14,925 nt of DNA from positions 1-14,925 of the forward strand of contig LKUF01000231.1 in the NCBI GenBank assembly GCA_001412335.1, read 5' to 3'. The DNA is from Methanolinea sp. SDB. Its GTDB lineage: Archaea; Halobacteriota; Methanomicrobia; Methanomicrobiales; Methanospirillaceae. A program made the translations under genes and the position numbers. Under the pieces are notes generated by a model, which was given only the letters and a program-made list of their open reading frames with translations, did not search any database and was not told the DNA's origin. The stretch's first letter is position 1. The number at the start of each line of letters is the position of its first letter. Shown one piece after another: positions 1 through 5,838 of the stretch.

Positions 1-1
1 C

Positions 2-820
2 CGCCATTTCACCTCTCTGCCCGGGATCGGCCTCCCTCACCTCCTTGATGTTGAGGGAATCAATAGCCGAGCTGATCATCGGCATCGCAAGGTCTTCGTC
101 GCCTTTCAGTGCCGAATACCGGATCCGCTCCATCGCCGAGTATGAGTATTCGAATCCGTACCCCAGTGCTCCCGTGTAGGGATCTATCACTATCCTGTCA
201 TGGGGAACACCTGTTTCACGCAGGAGGATGTTTAACTGCTTGGCAAGGTTCACATCTATCGGTGACTGGGCGATAACCGAGTGCCCGTATGCCATGGCGG
301 CGGCTGCGACACTGCGGTACCTACCCTCCTCGGCAGTTCCCAAAAGCAGCCTCTCACCTTCGCCTGCTTCGCCGCAGCAGAGGAAGGTCTCGCTGTCGAT
401 TGCAGGATCGATGCTACCCTCGACTATGAGCGGGAGCGTGGATCTCTCCAGGACCTCTTCGACGGTGCGTCCCAGCTGTGAAAATTCCTGGAAACCCCGG
501 CGCCGCGTACTCGTCAGGTAGAACCGGAGAAGATCGGGACGATGACGCTCCTCTGCCCGGGCAGCCCATGCTCCCGCATCATTCACCACGTCCCCTTCGA
601 ATTCGGTGACTATCGGGGACCACAGTTTCGGATCGTCACAGAACTCGAATGCTATCAGGGGCTTTCTCCCCGGTGCTGAACCGCCAAGAAAGGGAAATCC
701 GGATCCGCCGCCTATCACGATGGCTGCGCAGCGGGAGCCCCCTTCCTTCTTTGTGGCACCAATGGTGACTTCACCGATCTCTCCTGTCCACTCGGAAATG
801 ATATCTACGTTCATGGGCAT
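2..820 (-). CDS. cdhD: CO dehydrogenase/acetyl-CoA synthase, corrinoid iron-sulfur protein small subunit (delta), N-terminal part
   Basis: This is the corrinoid/iron-sulfur protein subunit that, with CdhE, carries the methyl group from tetrahydromethanopterin to acetyl-CoA synthase. The first 273 residues are present and the C-terminus runs off the left edge. Family hallmarks are visible: PLIVEG at about 130-135, CGEAGEGERLLLGTAE at about 149-164, YGHSVIAQSPIDVNLAKQ at about 178-195, and DPYTGALGYGFEYSYSAMER after that, as expected for this TIM-barrel family. I chose the ATG at 820 because GAAGG lies 5 bases before it, just past the stop codon of the upstream synthase gene. An in-frame ATG at 814 is an alternative with poorer spacing. 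The gap to the upstream stop is only 8 bases, so the two genes are almost certainly co-transcribed and translationally coupled. Identification is firm; the C-terminal half cannot be judged. Confidence 0.93.
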   Translation of the reverse strand, partial: MPMNVDIISEWTGEIGEVTIGATKKEGGSRCAAIVIGGGSGFPFLGGSAPGRKPLIAFEFCDDPKLWSPIVTEFEGDVVNDAGAWAARAEERHRPDLLRFYLTSTRRRGFQEFSQLGRTVEEVLERSTLPLIVEGSIDPAIDSETFLCCGEAGEGERLLLGTAEEGRYRSVAAAAMAYGHSVIAQSPIDVNLAKQLNILLRETGVPHDRIVIDPYTGALGYGFEYSYSAMERIRYSALKGDEDLAMPMISSAIDSLNIKEVREADPGQRGEMA

Positions 821-828
821 CACAACCT

Positions 829-2859
829 TCAGATCAGGGGATGCATCTCAAGTGCAGGATGGTCCACACGTGCCAGGTATTCGATCAGGTCCTCGAGTGC
901 TACGGCCTTCTCCTCATCGGCGATTTTATCGAAGAGCGACTCGATCCCTCCTTCTTTCAGTTTCTGTACCAGCCTGTCGTGCAGTTCCTCCTTAAGAAGA
1001 GACGGCATCCATACCAGCCGCTCGATCCCGCCTTCGGCCTGGAGGAACCGGTCACTCAGAATGTATCCCTTCGAGATGCCGGCAAACCCCGGCGTCTGTG
1101 CGCCTCCCCCGATAGTCCCTGCCAGCGTGGAGAACGTCATGCCCGAGGGAGTATCGCCGGTGTACTCCCTGTTTACAATCAAAAACCCGTTCACTTCAGG
1201 GACCATGACGGCAATACATTCAAAACAGCCGCAACAGGTCATGGGATGCTCGAGGATGCTGTAGAGCGAACACCGGTCAACCTCGCCGTGGGAGGCCTTC
1301 TTCACGAACCTGTTCACCCCTTCAAACTCGCCGCGTACCTCATCGATCATATCCCCTTTCAGGACGGGCTGGTTTGCTCCCGAAGGCGATATCTCGTATG
1401 CAATCTTTCCGTCAAGCCAGGTTATGGCCCCGCAGAGAGCGGGTCTCTCCGGTGTAATGATGCAGACATGGTTTGGAGCAAACGTCTGGCAGAGTGTGCA
1501 GGAATAAAAGGTATCCACATCGGTATCCTTCATCCCCCTGATCCTCTCGTCCCTCTCCTCGTAGATCAACCCAGCCTCTCCTTTTGCCTCCAGTACCTTC
1601 TTCTCATCGGTTATCAGGGTTACCTGGACTGCGTCCAGGAGATCGGGAAAGTCTATACGGAACTTTGCAGCGATGAGTTCTCCGAGATGCTCGATCCTGA
1701 CGCCATGGGCAACCGCCTCCTTCGAGATCCTTACCCAGACGAGGTCGCGTTGGGCCACGTGCCACGTACCCTCGCCATAGTTGACAAAGTTATGTATGCG
1801 CCGCTCGAGAACCGGTTCATAATCCTTCTTCATCGTTTTCCCGTACACGTCCACGATTATTGCGAGCGGGACGGCGGAACCTTCCCGGATATCTTCGATC
1901 TCTGGTCCGATGACCGTCACCTTCCCGTCTGTGACCTCTTCTGCCGGCCGGGACCTGAGCAGCTCGAAGGCCGGGCTGCGGCCCCCGCCGAACTCGACGA
2001 ACATCTCCTCCTTTCGTATGCTCTTTCCTTCAAAAGCCGGTGAACAGGCCATGGGAATCGGGATCGCCGTTACGGTCACCTTGATACCCTTCAGATCCAG
2101 GCCTGTCCCGACGGCATCACCTGCCTCCACCTGCACCCATTCTCTGCCCTCGTATCCGTCAACCGAGAGGATTGGTATGCCGAGAAGGCCGAATGCGTCA
2201 TATACTTCGATCTCGGGTTCATCCAGCCCAGAAAAGACAATGACGAATGCCCTGGCTCGTTCCTGTGCATACCGCAGGAGTCGGTCGGTGTCTCCGGGTG
2301 CGACGCCCCCAAACATCATGGCAACGCGGGCTATGATGTCAATGAAGTGAATGCCCATGAGCGGTTTTTTGCCCAGCGGAACGAGGCGGTATTCAGCTCC
2401 GACTTTTACGCCCGATTCCACGAGAGAAGAGATCACGTCACCTGCAAGGAATGTCAGGATATACTTCTCCTGGAGCTCACGGCAGATCGCAGCGGCGGTA
2501 TCAGGGCGTGGCGGTGTCCCGGCAAGGAGCGCCAGGCCAAGGATACTCCCGTCGACAAGCGAATAGCCGAGTTTTCTCAAAACCGAATCAACAATAAATC
2601 CCGTATAGGGATCTTCTTCCTTTCCGTGTTTCGCCTGTTCAAACGAGGTGATGCATTCTGCGGCAACGAGTGGATTGCCTCCTGTATTCTCATATGCTGT
2701 CCGGGCTTCGTCACCGGTATGTATGGCACTGCCGGTGATGGCATAGGTGACAGGGAGATGGTATGCCGTCCCATCATACGAAAATTCTCCCTGTATCTCA
2801 TCCAGCATCTTCAATAATTCAGCTTTTCCCAAAAAACTGTCTTTTTCAACATCCTGCAT
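829..2859 (-). CDS. cdhC: acetyl-CoA synthase (CODH/ACS beta subunit), long bacterial-type form
   Basis: This 676-residue protein catalyses assembly of acetyl-CoA from CO, a corrinoid-bound methyl group and CoA at the nickel-containing A-cluster. The A-cluster ligands are C454, C457, C466 and C476 for the [4Fe-4S] cluster, and the C543-G544-C545 motif for the distal nickel. Their spacing equals that of Moorella AcsB (C506/509/518/528 and C595-G-C597), and F460 matches the Moorella pocket residue F512. From C454 to the end there are 223 residues, about as in AcsB. Residues 1 to about 260 match the bacterial N-terminal domain (for example PYTGF, MMFGGVAPG and the following RAR/RAF stretch). Methanosarcina CdhC (about 470 residues) lacks that domain. 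The call acsB would be equally apt. No longer in-frame ATG start was found upstream; the ribosome site at 2859 is weak. It appears to be the first gene of the operon and is followed by cdhD. Confidence 0.95.
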   Translation of the reverse strand: MQDVEKDSFLGKAELLKMLDEIQGEFSYDGTAYHLPVTYAITGSAIHTGDEARTAYENTGGNPLVAAECITSFEQAKHGKEEDPYTGFIVDSVLRKLGYSLVDGSILGLALLAGTPPRPDTAAAICRELQEKYILTFLAGDVISSLVESGVKVGAEYRLVPLGKKPLMGIHFIDIIARVAMMFGGVAPGDTDRLLRYAQERARAFVIVFSGLDEPEIEVYDAFGLLGIPILSVDGYEGREWVQVEAGDAVGTGLDLKGIKVTVTAIPIPMACSPAFEGKSIRKEEMFVEFGGGRSPAFELLRSRPAEEVTDGKVTVIGPEIEDIREGSAVPLAIIVDVYGKTMKKDYEPVLERRIHNFVNYGEGTWHVAQRDLVWVRISKEAVAHGVRIEHLGELIAAKFRIDFPDLLDAVQVTLITDEKKVLEAKGEAGLIYEERDERIRGMKDTDVDTFYSCTLCQTFAPNHVCIITPERPALCGAITWLDGKIAYEISPSGANQPVLKGDMIDEVRGEFEGVNRFVKKASHGEVDRCSLYSILEHPMTCCGCFECIAVMVPEVNGFLIVNREYTGDTPSGMTFSTLAGTIGGGAQTPGFAGISKGYILSDRFLQAEGGIERLVWMPSLLKEELHDRLVQKLKEGGIESLFDKIADEEKAVALEDLIEYLARVDHPALEMHPLI

Positions 2860-2988
2860 CTCTGAACACCGGTTTATTAGTCTCTATCATCTCCCGGAGC
2901 GATAAAGGATTTCATCTACCAGGCAATTGAGCATGAGATCTCTTCTGCGGAGGTGATATCAGGGGATTTTTGTTACGGTATGGGAGGG

Positions 2989-2995
2989 TTAAATA
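2989..2995 (+). promoter_or_regulatory. TATA box for glutaredoxin-FDR operon
   Basis: TTAAATA, preceded by the purine-rich GGGAGGG that could serve as a BRE-like element. An archaeal start is expected about 26 bases downstream, near 3017-3022, which leaves a leader of about 40 bases before the ATG at 3058. Confidence 0.5.
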
Positions 2996-2997
2996 GG

Positions 2998-3009
2998 ATA
3001 TCCGGATAT
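2998..3009. promoter_or_regulatory. 12-bp perfect palindrome next to the TATA box, candidate operator
   Basis: ATATCCGGATAT is its own reverse complement. It begins 2 bases after the TATA box and ends before the expected transcription start, a position where a bound dimeric repressor would block TFB or polymerase. No regulator for it is recognised in this window. Function is inferred from symmetry and position only. Confidence 0.4.
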
Positions 3010-3057
3010 TCATTGAATGGAGATAAACGGTATCACAAAAAAAATTCTGGTGCTTGT

Positions 3058-3339
3058 ATGATCGAGATGACGCATATTGATGGAGAAGATAAAGGGAAGG
3101 TTGTGCTGTATGCATTGAGCACATGCGGCTGGTGCGCAAAGACAAAGGAGTTGCTGGCAGAACTGGGAGTCGAGCACAGCTATGTCTATGTCGATCTCCT
3201 GGAGCATGATGAGATCGAAGAAGCGTTAACTGAAGTGGAACGCCATAACCCGAGTGGATCATTCCCGACACTTGTCATCAACGATTCCCGGGTGATCGTC
3301 GGGTTCCGCGAACAGGAGATACGGGAGGCCCTCACATGA
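3058..3339 (+). CDS. glutaredoxin-like thiol-redox protein
   Basis: A 93-residue glutaredoxin/thioredoxin-fold protein. The active-site CxxC is C23-G-W-C26, directly after the first beta strand (KVVLYAL). The cis-proline motif GSFPTLVIND and the C-terminal GFREQEIREAL helix follow the usual glutaredoxin order. It would act in the cytoplasm as a dithiol carrier. I chose the ATG at 3058 because residues before it, in the longer open frame from 2953, do not resemble the family and span the promoter; a second ATG at 3067 is possible. The ribosome site is weak (GGTG 5 bases upstream). Its stop overlaps the start of the next gene as ATGA, so the two are translationally coupled. That neighbour, a ferredoxin:disulfide reductase, is a likely electron donor. 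The exact substrate is unknown. Confidence 0.85.
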   Translation: MIEMTHIDGEDKGKVVLYALSTCGWCAKTKELLAELGVEHSYVYVDLLEHDEIEEALTEVERHNPSGSFPTLVINDSRVIVGFREQEIREALT

Positions 3340-3845
3340 ATGATTCTGTTATTGGAAAAGAAGAGCTTGTGAAGAGATACGATGAGGTGGCCCGGGATGC
3401 CGGGCAGGGCGGCTACTTCCTGAACCCTGACACGGACTTTACAAAAAACCTGGTCAGGGGGTTGATGGTCAACGAGCAACGGTACGGGTACCCTGCATGT
3501 CCCTGCCGGATCGCATCGGGAAAGCGGGAGCAGGACCTCGATATCATCTGTCCATGTGATTACCGCGACCCTGACCTGGAGGAATTTGGTGCGTGTTACT
3601 GTGCGCTGTACGTGTCGGGCGAGGTTGCGAAGGGTGAAAAGACCGTGGGCCCAATCCCAGAACGTCGTCCTCCACGAAGTATGCGGAAGACCGTTTCGAA
3701 GGCCCCTTCCGGGAATGTGCCGCTGACTGTCTCCTTGCCTGTCTGGCGGTGCAGGGTCTGCGGTTACCTGTGTGCACGCGAATCCCCACCCCTGGTATGC
3801 CCGATATGCAAGGTTGCACAGGACCGTTTTGAACGCTTCCTCTGA
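3336..3845 (+). CDS. ferredoxin:disulfide reductase: FTR catalytic-subunit domain fused to C-terminal rubredoxin domain
   Basis: A 169-residue protein that should take electrons from ferredoxin (through a [4Fe-4S] cluster) and reduce protein disulfides. Residues 1 to about 95 are the ferredoxin:thioredoxin reductase catalytic domain with the three cysteine pairs C55-P-C57, C72-P-C74 and C87-Y-C89. After a linker (about 100-133), a rubredoxin-like knuckle pair follows with C139/C142 and C155/C158 for one iron. Fusions of this kind are known in methanogens (the FDR studied in Methanosarcina). The third pair is C-Y-C rather than the plant and cyanobacterial C-H-C, and the spacings (14 and 12 residues) differ from the plant 16 and 8. 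The start overlaps the stop of the glutaredoxin-like gene, which is probably its partner. The family call is firm; the physiological target is inferred. Confidence 0.9.
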   Translation: MNDSVIGKEELVKRYDEVARDAGQGGYFLNPDTDFTKNLVRGLMVNEQRYGYPACPCRIASGKREQDLDIICPCDYRDPDLEEFGACYCALYVSGEVAKGEKTVGPIPERRPPRSMRKTVSKAPSGNVPLTVSLPVWRCRVCGYLCARESPPLVCPICKVAQDRFERFL

Positions 3846-3866
3846 TTATTGGCGGCCTTCACACGA

Positions 3867-3906
3867 GACTCCCCAGCCCCGGCTTTTTGAAAAGGCAAAC
3901 GGAGTC
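3867..3906 (+). terminator. two-tier stem-loop after the FDR gene
   Basis: Outer arms GACTCC (3867-3872) and GGAGTC (3901-3906) pair perfectly. Inside them GCTTTT (3882-3887) pairs with AAAGGC-type bases (3891-3896, one G-U) around a 3-base loop. It lies 22 bases after the FDR stop and just before the promoter of the next gene. It could be a terminator, an mRNA 3' protective structure, or an operator; no long T-tract follows, so the terminator reading is tentative. Confidence 0.3.
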
Positions 3907-3914
3907 CCGATCTG

Positions 3915-3930
3915 AATTTTCAAATAACAA
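3915..3930 (+). promoter_or_regulatory. probable TATA region of the four-cysteine protein gene
   Basis: The AT-rich run GAATTTTCAAATAACA is centred about 26 bases before the ATG at 3949. If used, the mRNA would start at or within a few bases of the start codon. The only ribosome-site candidate, AGGGG at 3933-3937, is 11 bases from the ATG, rather far. Confidence 0.35.
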
Positions 3931-3948
3931 TCAGGGGCATATTCTATT

Positions 3949-4287
3949 ATGGAAGATACGATAGAAGTCGAGGTCGTCGGGATGAAGGACTCGTCCTGTT
4001 CTCCGTTTCCCTGTGACATGACGCGCAGTTGCGGGCTGTACGACTGCCACCCGACGGGCAGGCTGGTGCCCGCGTTTGAAGCGCTTTCCGATGAGATACG
4101 GCAACAATATGGAGAGCGAGTCCGGATGAAGCTGACCCTCATCGATGACGAAGTCCCGGCGCATATCAAGGAGATCATCGAGAAGCACTACCCCCCGATC
4201 CCCATCATCCTGGTGAACCGGGAGCTGGTCCCGATGGGAAGGATATCGTTACCCCAACTTCAAAAAGAGATTGAAAAAAGGCTCTGA
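3949..4287 (+). CDS. small four-cysteine thioredoxin-like protein, function unknown
   Basis: A 112-residue protein. The N-terminal strand (EVEVVGM) leads into a cysteine-rich segment with C17, C22, C28 and C33, that is two CxxxxC pairs, in place of the usual CxxC. Then come a helix (LVPAFEALSDEIRQQY), a strand (RMKLTLID), a helix (EIIEKHY), the motif PPIPIILVNRELVP and a C-terminal amphipathic helix. The order and the proline before the third strand resemble a thioredoxin fold. I do not recognise a named family. Four spaced cysteines could bind an iron-sulfur cluster or zinc, or form disulfides. It follows the redox operon on the same strand after a stem-loop and its own promoter. Its stop lies one base from the stop of the opposing carbonic anhydrase gene. 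Confidence 0.75.
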   Translation: MEDTIEVEVVGMKDSSCSPFPCDMTRSCGLYDCHPTGRLVPAFEALSDEIRQQYGERVRMKLTLIDDEVPAHIKEIIEKHYPPIPIILVNRELVPMGRISLPQLQKEIEKRL

Positions 4288-4288
4288 A

Positions 4289-4861
4289 TCAGACGACCTT
4301 TGAGAGGACCCCTGTGTCAAGATCATAATACAGGCCATGGATCGCGACCCGATTCTCCGTGAGGGCATTTTTTATGAGAGGGTAAGAATTGAGATGTTCG
4401 ATCTGGAGGCGGATATTTTCAAGCTCTATCTCCCTTGACCGAACCTGGGGTGATTCAGGGTTTGGCATACGGGCATCCACTCTCTCCTGTGCCTCCCTGG
4501 CGTTGTTGAGCCAGAGCGGTATATACGAATCCGAACTCGCCTTGTCCAGGGCCTTGATTGCCCCACAGTCCGAGTGACCGCAGATCACGATGTCTGTGAC
4601 ATTGAGATGTGCCACGGCATATTCAAGGACCGTTGCAAAGTTCCAGTCATGGATGGGAACGATATTTCCGATGTTTCGCTGGATAAAGATCTCTCCAGGT
4701 TTTGATTCAGTTATCAATTCAGGATTGACCCTTGAATCGGAGCAGCCGATCCAGAGGACCTTGGGGCTTTGCCCGACTGTGAGCCGCTTGTAGAGTTCGA
4801 TATTGTCATTGAATTCGGATTCCCGGAATTTCATGTTTCCAAGAAGCAGGTTGTCGATCAT
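4289..4861 (-). CDS. beta-class carbonic anhydrase
   Basis: A 190-residue enzyme interconverting CO2 and bicarbonate in the cytoplasm. The zinc ligands and catalytic dyad are visible: C40 and, within CSDSR, D42 and R44; then H96 and C99 in CGHSDCG. Length and motif spacing suit the bacterial/archaeal beta class. I chose the ATG at 4861 because AAAGGAGTG lies 6 bases before it, one of the clearest ribosome sites in the window. An upstream TTG start at 4918 would add 19 residues that do not resemble the family. A TATA-like TTTATTAA lies at about 4937-4944. In a CO2-using methanogen the enzyme probably balances CO2 for methanogenesis and acetyl-CoA synthesis with bicarbonate for carboxylases; that role is inferred. 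Confidence 0.95.
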   Translation of the reverse strand: MIDNLLLGNMKFRESEFNDNIELYKRLTVGQSPKVLWIGCSDSRVNPELITESKPGEIFIQRNIGNIVPIHDWNFATVLEYAVAHLNVTDIVICGHSDCGAIKALDKASSDSYIPLWLNNAREAQERVDARMPNPESPQVRSREIELENIRLQIEHLNSYPLIKNALTENRVAIHGLYYDLDTGVLSKVV

Positions 4862-4935
4862 TCTAATCACTCCTTTTACAGCATCAGGACATTCCGTGTT
4901 TTCCTGTGAGATGCTCAAAGATAGATGGAGAGGAG

Positions 4936-4945
4936 GTTTAATAAA
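4936..4945 (-). promoter_or_regulatory. TATA-like element for carbonic anhydrase
   Basis: On the minus strand CTTTATTAAA fits the archaeal TATA pattern. A start about 26 bases downstream falls near 4914, giving a leader of about 50 bases that contains the strong ribosome site of the gene. This also argues against the TTG start at 4918. Confidence 0.45.
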
Positions 4946-5039
4946 GATTGATCTTTTACGTTTCCTGGTACAGCGAAAAGATTACGCGTCTCGGATAATC
5001 CAATTCGATCGGTCGAAAAACCGCTGATTGCTGTTACGC

Positions 5040-5060
5040 GGGAAAATTTCCTTTATTTGA
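5040..5060 (+). promoter_or_regulatory. promoter region of the acyltransferase-like gene with a short inverted repeat
   Basis: GGAAA-A-TTTCC (5041-5051 region) is an inverted repeat that runs directly into TTTATTTGATA. Either AT block could be the TATA box; the first would place the start near the initiation codon. Weak evidence, from position and base composition only. Confidence 0.3.
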
Positions 5061-5073
5061 TACGGTTGTGCCG

Positions 5074-5811
5074 ATGAAGAGCCATGTAACTGAAAGATAC
5101 TGGGAGATCGATATCTCCCGGGGTATTGCAGTTGTCATGATGATCATATTCCATATCGTGTTTGATCTCAACTATTTCGAGATAGCAGCAGTCAATGTCG
5201 GGTCCGGATTCTGGAGGCTGTTTGCCGGTTTGACGGCATCCCTCTTCCTCTTCCTCGTCGGAATATCTCTTACCCTCAGCGGCGCCCGTGCCGCGGCCAT
5301 ACTCACGCGAAGGGAATACATCCTCAAATTTATTCGCAGAGGCCTGTTTATCATGGGCCTTGGTGCCGGCATCACCATAATAACGTGGCTTGCCGTGCCG
5401 GAGGCCACCATCATCTTTGGAATTCTCCACCTCATCGGTTTTTCCGTGATGCTCGCACCCATCTTCCTGCGTCTCTTCTGGGGAAATCTCCTGGCAGGCG
5501 TCGTGCTTATCACAGCCGGCCTGAGCGGGCTGTTGCGGGAAGGCCCTTGCTGGCTTCTCTGGCTCGGTGTACACCCCCTGGGTTTTACGAGCCTCGATTA
5601 TACACCGCTTGTTCCCTGGCTGGGTGTAGTGCTTCTCGGGATATTTCTGGGAAAAGTCCTCTACCCCGGGGGACTGAGGAGATTCGGGATGGTTGATGCC
5701 ACCTTTTCTGCCCGCCCCCTGATGGAGTATCTCGGGAGGCATTCACTCCTCATATATCTCCTTCACCAGCCGGTCATTCTCCTTTTGCTGTATCCACTGA
5801 TGCCTGCATGA
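5074..5811 (+). CDS. integral membrane protein of the heparan-alpha-glucosaminide N-acetyltransferase-like (DUF1624) family
   Basis: A 245-residue polytopic membrane protein with about seven hydrophobic segments. It opens with the family's EIDISRGIAVVMMIIFH motif, including the conserved arginine and the histidine at the end of helix 1, and closes with EYLGRHSLLIYLLHQPVI. Relatives transfer acyl groups across membranes; the substrate of this class in archaea is not known, though modification of surface glycans or lipids would fit. The codon at 5068 is GTG and the first ATG is at 5074; I prefer the ATG, but the spacing of the weak GGT element does not decide between them. It is convergent with the histidine kinase gene, 27 bases apart, and divergent from carbonic anhydrase, so it is probably a single-gene unit. 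Confidence 0.8.
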   Translation: MKSHVTERYWEIDISRGIAVVMMIIFHIVFDLNYFEIAAVNVGSGFWRLFAGLTASLFLFLVGISLTLSGARAAAILTRREYILKFIRRGLFIMGLGAGITIITWLAVPEATIIFGILHLIGFSVMLAPIFLRLFWGNLLAGVVLITAGLSGLLREGPCWLLWLGVHPLGFTSLDYTPLVPWLGVVLLGIFLGKVLYPGGLRRFGMVDATFSARPLMEYLGRHSLLIYLLHQPVILLLLYPLMPA

Positions 5812-5838
5812 GGCCCCCCCGCCTGCAAGCCGCATCAT

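Larger units (their letters stand above)
2860..3057. promoter_or_regulatory. divergent intergenic region between acetyl-CoA synthase and redox operons
   Basis: These 198 bases separate the synthase gene (minus) from the glutaredoxin-like gene (plus). The plus-strand promoter elements are listed separately. For the minus strand, two AT-rich candidates can be seen: CTTTATC near 2901-2908, giving a leader of about 20 bases, and the minus reading of the shared TTAAA core near 2989-2995, giving a leader of about 100 bases. Neither is a strong consensus TATA box, so the synthase promoter is not resolved by eye. No RNA gene was recognised here. Confidence 0.4.

Noticed and set aside
841..2043. 400-codon open frame on the plus strand opposite the acetyl-CoA synthase gene
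   Set aside because: It is the antisense shadow of a clearly identified gene, has no family resemblance and no ribosome site.
4862..4918. N-terminal extension of carbonic anhydrase from a TTG codon
   Set aside because: The ATG at 4861 has a strong ribosome site and the extension is not family-like; the TTG is also close to the predicted transcription start.
5053..5742. 229-codon open frame on the minus strand opposite the membrane acyltransferase-like gene
   Set aside because: Low-complexity, highly polar translation without domain features; the plus strand encodes a convincing membrane protein with family motifs.
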